DNA of 64,000 nucleotides, taken from assembly GCF_001766675.1 (NCBI RefSeq), contig NZ_MJLT01000006.1, positions 32,477 to 96,476 on the forward strand, written 5' to 3'. This stretch comes from Arthrobacter sp. SW1 (GTDB taxonomy: Bacteria > Actinomycetota > Actinomycetes > Actinomycetales > Micrococcaceae). Numbering within the stretch: the first letter of the stretch is position 1; each line of letters opens with the position of its first letter. Both the position numbers and the translations under genes were made by a program. The notes under the pieces are model-generated. The model was given only the letters and a program-made list of their open reading frames with translations, was not told where the DNA came from and ran no database searches. Below, piece after piece: positions 27,774-36,267 of this stretch.

Positions 27774-28543
27774 GCTCCGGCCGATTGTCGCTGGAGCGCC
27801 TGAACCCGCTGACCACGCTCACCGCCGCGGCCGCCGTCGCGGTCATTACGACGGCGGCCGGGAACCGGCTGTTCTCGGCAGCGGTCTTCGCCGGGCTGCT
27901 GCTGCTCGCCGCACGCCAGGCGCGGGCGGCCTCGATCCTGGGCAGCTCTGCGGCGATCCTGCTGCCGTTCTGGACCGCGTTGTTGCTCATGCACGGACTG
28001 TTCTTTCCCGAAGGCCGCGTCGTGCTGCTGGAATTCGGCCCGGCGGCGGTGACGCGGGAGGGCCTCCTTTTCGCGCTCGACGCCGGCCTGCGCACCGGGG
28101 TGTTCGTGCTCGCCTTCCTGCTGTTCTCCTTCACCGTCCGGGTCCCGGAACTCGTCGCCGTCCTGTCCGCCCGCGGCATGCCGCCCCGGCTCGGCTTTGC
28201 CGCGGCTTCGGCGCTCACCCTGCTCCCGGCGGCGGGCGAACGGCTGCGGCGCATCCGGGCCGCCCAGGAAGCCAGGGGGCTGGTGGTCGGCCGCAGCCTG
28301 CCCTCGCGGCTCCTGGCCGCCAGGCTGCAGGCCGTGCCCCTGGTGCTCTCGCTGGTCCACGAATCCGGGGAGCGGGCCCAAGCCTTGGACGCCCGTGGCT
28401 TTTCCGCGCCCGGTCCCCGCAGCGCGCTGCTTGCGGTACGCGACTCGTTCCGCCAACGGACCGCCCGGCTGCTCCTCATTGCGTCGGCCGTTGCCGCCGT
28501 CGCCGGCCGGGTGGTCTTCGCCCTGACAGGCGGGCCGCAATGA
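27770..28543 (+). CDS. ecfT: ECF transporter transmembrane (T) component
   Basis: A 257-residue EcfT protein, the scaffold that couples the S component to the ATPases. It has four to six membrane segments, two of them in the first 75 residues, and both Ala-Arg-Gly coupling motifs: AQEARG near residues 164-169 and ALDARG near residues 204-209. These helices insert into grooves of the two ATPase domains. Both ends overlap neighbouring genes by 4 bases, so subunit stoichiometry is probably set by translational coupling. Confidence 0.88.
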   Translation: MSSGRLSLERLNPLTTLTAAAAVAVITTAAGNRLFSAAVFAGLLLLAARQARAASILGSSAAILLPFWTALLLMHGLFFPEGRVVLLEFGPAAVTREGLLFALDAGLRTGVFVLAFLLFSFTVRVPELVAVLSARGMPPRLGFAAASALTLLPAAGERLRRIRAAQEARGLVVGRSLPSRLLAARLQAVPLVLSLVHESGERAQALDARGFSAPGPRSALLAVRDSFRQRTARLLLIASAVAAVAGRVVFALTGGPQ

Positions 28544-30081
28544 ACGGGACTGTTCTCGCCGCGCACGTGGAGTCTTTCCGCTTCCACGACGCAGACGCCC
28601 CGGCGCTGCATGACGTCACTGTGAGCGTGCCTGCGGGCAGCCTCACCGCGGTGCTGGGCGGCTCCGGCAGCGGCAAGAGCACACTCGCGCGGCTCCTCGC
28701 CGCCTGGCTGCCCGGGCACCATGGCGGAACCCTGCGCGGCCGCCTGGACCTGGGTGCCGCTGCCTTTGAGTTCAGCGGCACCGGCGACGACCCCCGGATC
28801 GACCCCGGGGCCTGGGCGGCGCACGTGGCGTACGTTCCCCAGGACGCGGCCGCCGTCCTGTCCACGATCAAGGACACAGTGGCCGGAGAGCTGGCCTTCG
28901 GACTGGAAAACCAAGGCATTCCGCCGGAAGAGATGCGGCTGCGGATCTCCGAAACCGCCCGGCTCACGGGAATCGAGGGTCTCCTCGAACGGGACCCAGC
29001 CACGCTCTCCGGCGGTGAGCTCCGCCGTGTGGCCATCGCGTGCGCCGTCATCGGCCGGCCTGCCGTGCTCCTCGCCGACGAACCCTTGGGTTCCCTGGAC
29101 CCCGAAGGTGCCCGGGCCGTCGAAGACCTCCTTCGGCGCCTGCCCGGCGAAGGAAGCTCCGTCGTGGTGTTCAGTTCGACGGCGGACTCCCTGTGCCGTG
29201 CCGCTTCGCACTGGACGGTCATCGGCGGCGGGCAGCCCGGCGGTGCAGCGTACGACGGCGGGCGGCAGCTGGCCGTCGGGACCCCCGGTGAACTGCTGGC
29301 CGGGAACGCCCTGGCGCGCTCCGGCGTCGTTGTTCCAGACATTGCAGTTCCGGAGGGGGTGCCGGCAGCTGCGGCTGCCCGCACGGCCGTCGTCCACACA
29401 GCAGCGCCGCTCCTGGAACTGCGGGATGTCTGCTTCAGCTACGGCGCCGGCACCGTGGACGTGTTGCGCGGCGTGGATCTGGCGGTGCGGCCCGGCGAGG
29501 TGGTGGCCGTGACGGGACCCAACGGCAGCGGGAAGTCCACGCTGCTGCGCCAGCTGAACGGACTCCTGCGTCCCAGCGGCGGCGAGGTGCTGCTCAGGGG
29601 CCGGCCCACGGAGGACACTGCGGCCGGCCTGCTCGCCGCCGACGTCGGGCTCCTCTTCCAGGACCCGCGCTTCCAGCTGTTCGAGCGGACGCTGGAGCGG
29701 GAGGTTGCGTTCGGACTGGGCGACTGCCGGCGCTTTGGACGGCGGACACGCGACGGAACGGCGCGGGAACGCGCACGGGCTGCCCTGGCCGCCGTCGGGC
29801 TCGAAGGGCAGGCGGGCGGGCATCCGCTGGAACTGCCGGCGTCCGCGCGCAGGTTGCTGGCCCTGGCCACGGTCATCGCCAGGGAACCGGCAGTCCTGGC
29901 CCTGGACGAACCGACCGTCAGCCTGGACCGGCCCGGACTGGACATGCTGGACCGGGCCATCGCGGCCGCCACGAAGCGGGGTGCGGCGGTGGTCATGGTC
30001 ACCCACGAGCTTCGGTACGCGGAAGCGCGGGCGCACCGCGTGCTCCGTCTTGACGGCGGGGTGCTGGAAGCGGCGGACTAG
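28540..30081 (+). CDS. ECF transporter fused double ATPase (EcfA-EcfA')
   Basis: A 513-residue protein holding both ABC ATPases of the ECF importer. Domain 1 has Walker A GGSGSGKST (40-48), signature LSGGELRR (156-163) and Walker B LLADEPLGSLD, but Ser213 replaces the switch histidine. Domain 2 has Walker A GPNGSGKST (326-334), Walker B LALDEPTVSLD and switch H489, but its signature is degenerate (LELPASARR, 430-438). In the folded pair one composite ATP site should be complete and the other impaired. The ATG at 28540 overlaps the EcfT stop; the frame upstream to 27421 is shadow. An 18-base-pair terminator follows. Confidence 0.9.
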   Translation: MNGTVLAAHVESFRFHDADAPALHDVTVSVPAGSLTAVLGGSGSGKSTLARLLAAWLPGHHGGTLRGRLDLGAAAFEFSGTGDDPRIDPGAWAAHVAYVPQDAAAVLSTIKDTVAGELAFGLENQGIPPEEMRLRISETARLTGIEGLLERDPATLSGGELRRVAIACAVIGRPAVLLADEPLGSLDPEGARAVEDLLRRLPGEGSSVVVFSSTADSLCRAASHWTVIGGGQPGGAAYDGGRQLAVGTPGELLAGNALARSGVVVPDIAVPEGVPAAAAARTAVVHTAAPLLELRDVCFSYGAGTVDVLRGVDLAVRPGEVVAVTGPNGSGKSTLLRQLNGLLRPSGGEVLLRGRPTEDTAAGLLAADVGLLFQDPRFQLFERTLEREVAFGLGDCRRFGRRTRDGTARERARAALAAVGLEGQAGGHPLELPASARRLLALATVIAREPAVLALDEPTVSLDRPGLDMLDRAIAAATKRGAAVVMVTHELRYAEARAHRVLRLDGGVLEAAD

Positions 30082-30093
30082 CCCGGATACGAC

Positions 30094-30133
30094 GGCGGGG
30101 CGGTACCGGAGGGTGCTCCGGTACCGCCCCGCC
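30094..30133. terminator. Strong bidirectional terminator between ECF and fad operons
   Basis: A perfect 18-base-pair stem (30094-30111 with 30116-30133) closes on the loop GGTG. It lies between the convergent ECF ATPase and fadB genes and could serve both strands. Confidence 0.8.
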
Positions 30134-30212
30134 TGGGGTCGGCACGTCCGGCTTGTGCCCGGACAGGCCTGGATGCCGCTGGTTCCTGGCTTTGCTCCTG
30201 CGGTGCGGAGGG

Positions 30213-32375
30213 CTAGGAGGCGGCGGGTGCGGAGGCCACGCCGGGGGCCAGGAAGCGCTTGCCGTTGACGCGCTCCGAGGCTCCCGTGCGGTCCAGGTAC
30301 GGGGTGATCCCGCCCAGGAACATCGGCCAGCCCGCACCAAGAATGACGCAGAGATCAATGTCCTCCGGCCCGGCCACCACGCCTTCCTGGAGCATCAGGC
30401 CGATTTCCTCGGCCAATGCGTCCTGCGTGCGGCGCAGCACCTGCTCCGCTGTGGAGGGGGAGTCGCCGAAGGACATCAGGGACAGGGTCTCCGCGGGGAT
30501 CTCCCGGGAGCCGTCCGGACCCTCGACCCAGAGCGTTTTCACTCCGTTGTCGATCAGCTTCTGCAGGTTGTGCGAGACAGCGAAACGGTCCCCGAACGCG
30601 GTGTGCAGGGATTCCTGCACATGCTGGGCCACCGGGAGGCCGACCATCGCCGCCAGGGTGAACGGCGACATCGGCAGGCCCATGGGCCGCAGTGCGTTGT
30701 CCGCCACTTCGGCCGGGGTGCCCTCGTCGAAGGCCGCGATCACTTCGCCCATGAGGCGCAGCAGGATGCGGTTCACCACGAAGGCCGCGGCGTCCTTGAC
30801 CAGCACGGCGGTCTTCTTCAGGCCCTTGGCCAGTTCGAAGGCGGTGGCGAGGACGGCGTCGTCGGTGTGCGGCGCCCGGACGATTTCCAGCAGCGGCATG
30901 ACCGCCACCGGGTTGAAGAAGTGGAAACCCACCAGGCGCTCGGGGTGGGCGAGGCCTTCGGACATGGCGGTGACGGAGAGGGACGAGGTGTTCGTGGCCA
31001 GGATGCAGTCCTCGGAGACAATGGCCTCGACCTCGGCGAAGACCTGCTTCTTGACGTTGAGTTCCTCGAACACGGCCTCGATCACGAAGTCGGCGTCCGC
31101 GAAGGCCTCCTTGGACACCGAACCGCTGACCAGGGCCTTGGTGCGGTTGGCGGCGTCCTGGCTGATGCGCTTCTTGCCCAGCAGCTTGTCCACCTCGGCG
31201 TGCACGTAGGCCACGCCCTTGTCCACGCGTTCCTGGTCGATGTCCGTCATGACCACGGGCACCTTGAGCTGGCGGGCGAACAGCAGCGCCAGCTGGCTTG
31301 CCATGAGTCCTGCGCCGACCACGCCGACCTTGGTGACCGGGCGGGCCAGCTTCCGGTCCGGTGCGCCGGCGGGCCGCTTGGAGCGCTTCTGCACCAGGTC
31401 AAGGAATGCGTACACCGTGGAACGGAATTCGTCCGTCTGCATGAGGCCGGCGAGGGTTTCGCATTCCAGGGCGGCGGATTCCGCCTGGCTCAGGGTGCGG
31501 TTGGCCTCCATGATCTCCAGGACCTTGGCCGGGGCCGGGGAAGCGTTGGAGGTCTTGCCCTCCACGAAGGCGCGTCCGCCCGCGACGGCGGCGGCCCAAC
31601 GCTCCGCGACGGCGGAATCGGAAGGATCGACGGCGTTGCGCCGCTCCGGGGAGGCTGTACCGGCGATGACCTGCGCGGCCCAGGCGATGGACTGCTCCAG
31701 GAAGTCGGCGGGTTCGAAGATGGCGTCCGCGATGCCCAGTTCGAAGGCCTGGGGTCCGCTGAGCGTGCGGTTGTTGCTCAGCGGGTTCTCGATCATGACC
31801 TTGACGGCGTTCTCCGGTCCGATGAGCCGTGGCAGCAGGTAGACGCCGCCCCAGCCCGGGACCAGGCCGATGAAGGCTTCCGGAAGCGCCAGCGCCCCGG
31901 CGCCCGTGGAGACCGTACGGTAGCTGGACTGAAGTGCGATTTCCAGGCCGCCGCCCAGGGCCAGGCCGTTGATGAAGGCGAAGCTCGGCACGCCCAGGGA
32001 GGCCAGGGTGCCGTAGACCTCGTGACCCAGCTGTGCCATCCAGAGGCCGTGCTCGCGTTCCTGCAGGGTCTTCACCGCCGACAGGTCGGCACCGGCCACC
32101 AGGAAGTACGGCTTGCCGGTGACGCCGACGCCCACGATCTCCCCGCGGGCCGCGCGTTCCTTGAGCGCTTCCAGGGCCGTTCCGAGCTCCACCAGGGTGT
32201 TCGGGCCGAGGGTGGTCGGCTTGCTGTGGTCGAGGTCGTTGTCCAGGGTGATGAGGGCGAAGGTTCCCGGACTGGTCCCGTTCACCGCCGGGAGGACGAT
32301 GTCCTGGACATAGGAGTGGGTGACCGTTTCATCGGGGAAGAGATCGGCCAGTTTGCGGAAATCTGCGGCGCTCAT
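30213..32375 (-). CDS. fadB: Fatty-acid oxidation multifunctional protein (enoyl-CoA hydratase / 3-hydroxyacyl-CoA dehydrogenase)
   Basis: A 720-residue trifunctional-type beta-oxidation alpha subunit. The N-terminal crotonase domain (about 1-250) has the oxyanion segment GLALGGGLEIAL. The NAD-binding dehydrogenase domain starts near residue 345 with KVGVVGAGLMASQLA and continues with the catalytic-His region LVGFHFFNPVAVMPL and two C-terminal helical domains. Together with FadA it turns enoyl-CoA into acetyl-CoA plus a shortened acyl-CoA. The ATG at 32375 overlaps the fadA stop by 4 bases; the frame further upstream is inside fadA. Confidence 0.9.
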   Translation of the reverse strand: MSAADFRKLADLFPDETVTHSYVQDIVLPAVNGTSPGTFALITLDNDLDHSKPTTLGPNTLVELGTALEALKERAARGEIVGVGVTGKPYFLVAGADLSAVKTLQEREHGLWMAQLGHEVYGTLASLGVPSFAFINGLALGGGLEIALQSSYRTVSTGAGALALPEAFIGLVPGWGGVYLLPRLIGPENAVKVMIENPLSNNRTLSGPQAFELGIADAIFEPADFLEQSIAWAAQVIAGTASPERRNAVDPSDSAVAERWAAAVAGGRAFVEGKTSNASPAPAKVLEIMEANRTLSQAESAALECETLAGLMQTDEFRSTVYAFLDLVQKRSKRPAGAPDRKLARPVTKVGVVGAGLMASQLALLFARQLKVPVVMTDIDQERVDKGVAYVHAEVDKLLGKKRISQDAANRTKALVSGSVSKEAFADADFVIEAVFEELNVKKQVFAEVEAIVSEDCILATNTSSLSVTAMSEGLAHPERLVGFHFFNPVAVMPLLEIVRAPHTDDAVLATAFELAKGLKKTAVLVKDAAAFVVNRILLRLMGEVIAAFDEGTPAEVADNALRPMGLPMSPFTLAAMVGLPVAQHVQESLHTAFGDRFAVSHNLQKLIDNGVKTLWVEGPDGSREIPAETLSLMSFGDSPSTAEQVLRRTQDALAEEIGLMLQEGVVAGPEDIDLCVILGAGWPMFLGGITPYLDRTGASERVNGKRFLAPGVASAPAAS

Positions 32376-33637
32376 GCTGCGGCTCCCTCGCTGTTGTCGG
32401 TGCTGTCGGCGGCGGCCCCGTAGCCGGGGTGGTGGGGGTTCTCCCAGATGACGGTGGCGCCCATGCCCAGGCCGATGCACATGGTGGTGATGCCGTACCG
32501 CACCGAGGGATCTTCCTCGAACTGGCGGGCCAGCTGGTTCATGAGGCGGACGCCGGAGGACGCCAAGGGGTGTCCGACGGCGATAGCCCCGCCATAGCGG
32601 TTGACCCGGGGGTCGTCATCGGCGATGCCGAAGTGGTCCAGGAAGCTGAGCACCTGTACGGCGAAGGCCTCGTTGATTTCGAACAGCCCGATGTCCCCGA
32701 TCGACAGGCCGGCGTTCTTCAGCGCCTTTTCGGTGGCCGGGACGGGGCCGATGCCCATCACTTCGGGTTCGACGCCGGCGAATGCGTAGGAGACCAGGCG
32801 CATCTTGACGTCCAGGCCCAGTTCTTCGGCGGCGTCCGCGGAGGCGAGGACCGCCGCCGTCGCGCCGTCGTTCAGGCCCGCCGCGTTGCCGGCGGTGACA
32901 CGGCCGTGCGGGCGGAAGGGCGTACGCAGCTCGGCGAGATCGGCCACGGTGGTGCCGGGCCGGGGCGGTTCATCGCTGGTGTGGAAAGCCCAGCCCGCGC
33001 CCGGCTTCTTTGCCGCGACGGGCACCAGGTCCGGCTGGATCTGTTCCTTGGCGTAGGCGGCGGCGAGCTTGGCCTGCGAGGCGGCGGCGTACGCGTCCGT
33101 CCGTTCCTTGGTGATGGCGGGGAAGCGGTCGTGCAGGTTCTCGGCGGTGTTGCCCATGTTCAGGGCGGCGGGATCCACCAGGCGTTCGGACATGAAACGC
33201 GGGTTCGGATCGGCCCCGGCTCCCATCGGGTGGTTGCCCATGTGCTCCACTCCGCCGGCGATCACGACGTCGTAGGCACCGAAGCCGATGCCGCTCGCCG
33301 TCGTCGTCACTGCTGTCATGGCGCCGGCGCACATGCGGTCGATCGCAAAACCGGGGACCGTACGGGGGAGCCCGGCCAGCAGGGCAGCGGTGCGGCCGAT
33401 GGTGAGGCCCTGGTCGCCGGTCTGGGTGGTGGCGGCGATGGCGACTTCGTCGATGCGTTCCGCGGGCAGGGCAGGGTTGCGGCGGAGCAGTTCGCGGATG
33501 CACTTGACCACGAGGTCGTCGGCGCGGGTGCCGGCGTAGATGCCCTTCTCTCCGGCCTTGCCGAATGGCGTGCGGACTCCGTCGACGAAGACGACGTCGC
33601 GGACCGCCCGCTGCTGCGTGTTCCCGGTGGGGCTCAT
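32372..33637 (-). CDS. fadA: Acetyl-CoA acyltransferase (3-ketoacyl-CoA thiolase)
   Basis: A 421-residue thiolase catalysing the last step of beta-oxidation. The nucleophilic cysteine is in DRMCAGAM (about residue 103). The general base His is in GGAIAVGHPLASSG and the second active-site cysteine in TTMCIGLGMG. The start MSPTGNTQ at 33637 is chosen because GAGGAG lies just upstream and the conserved RDVVFVDGVRTPFG begins 13 residues later; the open frame to 33949 is not supported. A perfect inverted repeat typical of a TetR-type operator lies about 90 bases upstream. Confidence 0.92.
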   Translation of the reverse strand: MSPTGNTQQRAVRDVVFVDGVRTPFGKAGEKGIYAGTRADDLVVKCIRELLRRNPALPAERIDEVAIAATTQTGDQGLTIGRTAALLAGLPRTVPGFAIDRMCAGAMTAVTTTASGIGFGAYDVVIAGGVEHMGNHPMGAGADPNPRFMSERLVDPAALNMGNTAENLHDRFPAITKERTDAYAAASQAKLAAAYAKEQIQPDLVPVAAKKPGAGWAFHTSDEPPRPGTTVADLAELRTPFRPHGRVTAGNAAGLNDGATAAVLASADAAEELGLDVKMRLVSYAFAGVEPEVMGIGPVPATEKALKNAGLSIGDIGLFEINEAFAVQVLSFLDHFGIADDDPRVNRYGGAIAVGHPLASSGVRLMNQLARQFEEDPSVRYGITTMCIGLGMGATVIWENPHHPGYGAAADSTDNSEGAAA

Positions 33638-33724
33638 GGGTACTCCTCTTCGAGACTCATCGTGTACTGCCTCTTCGAGACATGGGATGTGGCGGGCGCA
33701 CTGGGTGCGCCGTTCTCCACTTAT

Positions 33725-33740
33725 GTTACTCACGAGTAAC
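33725..33740. promoter_or_regulatory. Perfect inverted repeat, putative TetR-type operator for fadAB
   Basis: GTTACTC-AC-GAGTAAC is a perfect 7-base inverted repeat in an AT-richer patch between fadA and the divergent membrane-protein gene. Size and symmetry fit a TetR-family fatty-acid regulator; which regulator is unknown and none is encoded nearby. Confidence 0.55.
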
Positions 33741-33834
33741 TTATGGGGCAAGGCCGGAACCGGCGCGGCGGAATTCCCCCGGACGGGGGAGCCGCTCCAC
33801 CCGCGGAGGGGATCAGCGGCCAGGGGCGCCGCCG

Positions 33835-33840
33835 CAGGCT
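33835..33840 (+). promoter_or_regulatory. -10-like element at leaderless spacing
   Basis: CAGGCT ends 7 bases before the ATG at 33847, the same layout as the TAGGCT elements elsewhere. The first base deviates from consensus, so this is a weaker example. Confidence 0.35.
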
Positions 33841-33846
33841 GGAACC

Positions 33847-34968
33847 ATGACAACACACCATCACCCGGCACGACATGACGCATCCGCCGCCTCCCGCACC
33901 GCCAACACCGTGCGCTGGCTGGCCGCCGCAACGGCCGTCTTCGCCGCACTCTACGCGGTCACCGGAACGTTCGTGGGGCTTTCCGGCCGCCCGTTCCCCG
34001 TCGGCGACGGCGACCCCTACTCGATGGCCCTGCTCCATGACGCACCGGAATCCCTGCTCGGCTGGGCCCTGACGGCGCTCGCCGGCGCAGCGGCCCTGCT
34101 CGCCACGCTCCTCGCCGCCACCGCCACACGCAAGCGGGTCCTTCCCGGCCTCCGGGCGGCAACCACGGCAATGGCCGCCGTCCTGGGCCTGGCAGCGCTG
34201 GTCCTGGTGGGCGATGCCCGCCTGCTGTCCGTCCTCGGCTACATCCCCGTGATCCTCGTGAAGGCTTCCTACGATCCGCAGATCCAGCAGGCCCTCCCCA
34301 GGCTGGTGGATCCGGCCCAAGTGAACCTGCTGGCCCTCGCCGCCGGCGCGGCGCTGTGGCTCCTCCTGGCCGTCGCCGTGAACCGCAAGGCACGGAACGC
34401 CTGCACAAGGTGCGGCCGCAGCGGGCGGACCGCAGGCGGTCCCTTCAGCAGGGACGCCGCGGTCCGGTGGGGACGCGTCGCCACGGTGGTGGCAGTGCTC
34501 GCCCCGCTGCCCTACGCCGCCACCCGGATCTGCTGGGCCCTCGGCTTTCCGCTCGGCGTGGAGCCCGGCATCCTGGACGGCATGCAAACGCAAGGCATGG
34601 ACACCAGCGCCCTGGGCCTGGGCGGAATGGCCGTCCTCGGATCCGTACTGACGCTGGGCTTGATCCAGCGTTGGGGCGAGGTCTTTCCGCGTTGGATCCC
34701 CGGCCTTGCCGGCAAGCGGGTGCCGATCTCCCTGGCGGTCGTTCCGGCCTCCTTCGTGGCGATGGCGATCATCCCGGCCTCGGCCACGATGCTCATGATG
34801 GCGGGACTGCCCTCCGAGGGGACCATCCCGGGCTTCAGCCTCAGCAACTGGGCGCCGATCGGTCCGGCCTTCCTCTGGCCGCTGTGGGGCGTGGCGCTCG
34901 GTGCGGCCACCATGGCCTACTGGCTGCGGCGGCGCGGCAGCTGCGCTTCGTGCCATCGCGCGGAGTGA
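33847..34968 (+). CDS. Uncharacterised polytopic membrane protein upstream of a two-component system
   Basis: A 373-residue membrane protein with about eight hydrophobic segments. A central cytoplasmic-looking loop near residues 178-200 contains CTRCGRSGR, and the C-terminus ends RRRGSCASCHRAE, so there are two CxxC pairs on hydrophilic stretches that could bind metal or form thiol switches. I do not recognise a family. The ATG at 33847 follows a -10-like hexamer; upstream in-frame sequence lies within the fadA leader. The histidine kinase starts 10 bases after the stop, which suggests one operon and possibly a sensory partner. Confidence 0.7.
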   Translation: MTTHHHPARHDASAASRTANTVRWLAAATAVFAALYAVTGTFVGLSGRPFPVGDGDPYSMALLHDAPESLLGWALTALAGAAALLATLLAATATRKRVLPGLRAATTAMAAVLGLAALVLVGDARLLSVLGYIPVILVKASYDPQIQQALPRLVDPAQVNLLALAAGAALWLLLAVAVNRKARNACTRCGRSGRTAGGPFSRDAAVRWGRVATVVAVLAPLPYAATRICWALGFPLGVEPGILDGMQTQGMDTSALGLGGMAVLGSVLTLGLIQRWGEVFPRWIPGLAGKRVPISLAVVPASFVAMAIIPASATMLMMAGLPSEGTIPGFSLSNWAPIGPAFLWPLWGVALGAATMAYWLRRRGSCASCHRAE

Positions 34969-34977
34969 TGGGCAACA

Positions 34978-36267
34978 ATGGTGCCCGTGGGCCATATCAG
35001 CTCGAAGCAGCGTCCGAAGCCCCGCCCTCCGGCAAAGGCACGGCTGTCCGCGGTGACGCGGACGGCCGTGTTCCTCATGATCGGCGGGCTGCTCGCGGTG
35101 CCGTATGCCGCCGTCGCGCTCTGGATCGCACAGCTCTGGCAGGTGGCCGCAGCCAACCCGCTGGCCCTGCCGAGCGGCTTCCTCATTGCCGCCGGGCTAT
35201 TGCTGGTCCCGTCCACCCTCCGCGTGATGCGGGCACTGGAGCGGACGGCCGCCAACGAACTCCTCGGCATCGCCCTTGAAGAGGCCGAAGGCACCACCCG
35301 TCTGGCCGACATTGCCCGGGGCGCCGTCTGGTTCATCACCCACCTGCTGTCCGGTGCGCTCGCGGTCGCCGTCCTGGTCTTCGTGCTGCCCACCTTGGCG
35401 GCCATCGCGTTCGCGGTGCTCGACGGCGGTGGCGCGGCGGGCCTGGCACCGTTCACCTCCCAGCTGCTGCCCGGCGTCGACACGGGCACTGCGGCCTGGC
35501 TCCTGACAGCCGCGGGCCTGGGCGCCATGGCGTTGCTCGCCGCGATCGCGAGCCAGCTGCGGGTGTGGGCCGTCCTCCTGCTAGGGCCGTCTGAACAGGG
35601 GAAACTCGCCATCGCGGAGCGGCACGCGCGGGAGCTCGCCCGCCGGAACGAACTGGCCCGGGAGCTCCATGACTCGATCGGACACGCCCTGACCGTCACC
35701 ACCCTGCAGGCGGCGGCCGCGCGCAGCCTGTTGGCGAGCGATCCGGAGAAGGCCGCGGCGTCCATGGCTGCGGTGGAGGATGCCGGACGTGCCGCCCTCG
35801 AAGAGCTGGATTATGTCCTGGGCATCCTGCGCGCACCGGCCGGCGCTGCCGAAAACCTGGCGGAACGGCTGCGCGGCCTGGTGGCCAGGCACGGTTCGCC
35901 GGGCCCTGCTGGGCTGACGCTGGCCGGGGACACCGCCGTCGTGCCGGAAACCGTGGCGGCCGAAGCGTTCCGCATGGTCCAGGAAGGCCTCAGTAATGCG
36001 GCGAAGCATGCGCCGGGTGCGGTGTGCGCCGTTGAGGTGGACATCCGGGGAGCCGCTGCGGCGGGCGTGCTTTCCCTTCGGCTGCGGAACGGGCTCCCGA
36101 CGGACGTCCGGTCCGCCGCGCCGCAGGCGCCCCGTGCGGGGACCGGCGGCCGCGGCCTGGGCGGGCTTGCCGAGCGGGCCATGCTGCTGGGCGGCACCTT
36201 CAGCGCCGGAGAGTCCGACGGCGCCTGGTGCCTGGGTGCCGAACTGCCCTGGGGAGGAGGGGAATAA
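34978..36267 (+). CDS. Two-component sensor histidine kinase (NarL/DesK type)
   Basis: A 429-residue membrane histidine kinase. A short basic N-terminus precedes four hydrophobic segments (about residues 30-52, 60-80, 118-145, 165-200). A HisKA_3 domain holds the phosphoacceptor H231 in ARELHDSIGHAL, followed by an ATPase domain with the N box VQEGLSNAAKHA and the lid GGRGLGGLAERA. The input signal is unknown. The stop and the response-regulator start share a base (TAATG), identifying the cognate pair. Confidence 0.9.
   Translation: MVPVGHISSKQRPKPRPPAKARLSAVTRTAVFLMIGGLLAVPYAAVALWIAQLWQVAAANPLALPSGFLIAAGLLLVPSTLRVMRALERTAANELLGIALEEAEGTTRLADIARGAVWFITHLLSGALAVAVLVFVLPTLAAIAFAVLDGGGAAGLAPFTSQLLPGVDTGTAAWLLTAAGLGAMALLAAIASQLRVWAVLLLGPSEQGKLAIAERHARELARRNELARELHDSIGHALTVTTLQAAAARSLLASDPEKAAASMAAVEDAGRAALEELDYVLGILRAPAGAAENLAERLRGLVARHGSPGPAGLTLAGDTAVVPETVAAEAFRMVQEGLSNAAKHAPGAVCAVEVDIRGAAAAGVLSLRLRNGLPTDVRSAAPQAPRAGTGGRGLGGLAERAMLLGGTFSAGESDGAWCLGAELPWGGGE

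Noticed and set aside
27421..28539. N-terminal extension of the ECF ATPase frame by about 370 residues
   Set aside because: This stretch overlaps the S and T component genes entirely and is Arg/Pro/Ser-rich without family similarity. The ATPase starts at 28540 in an ATGA overlap.
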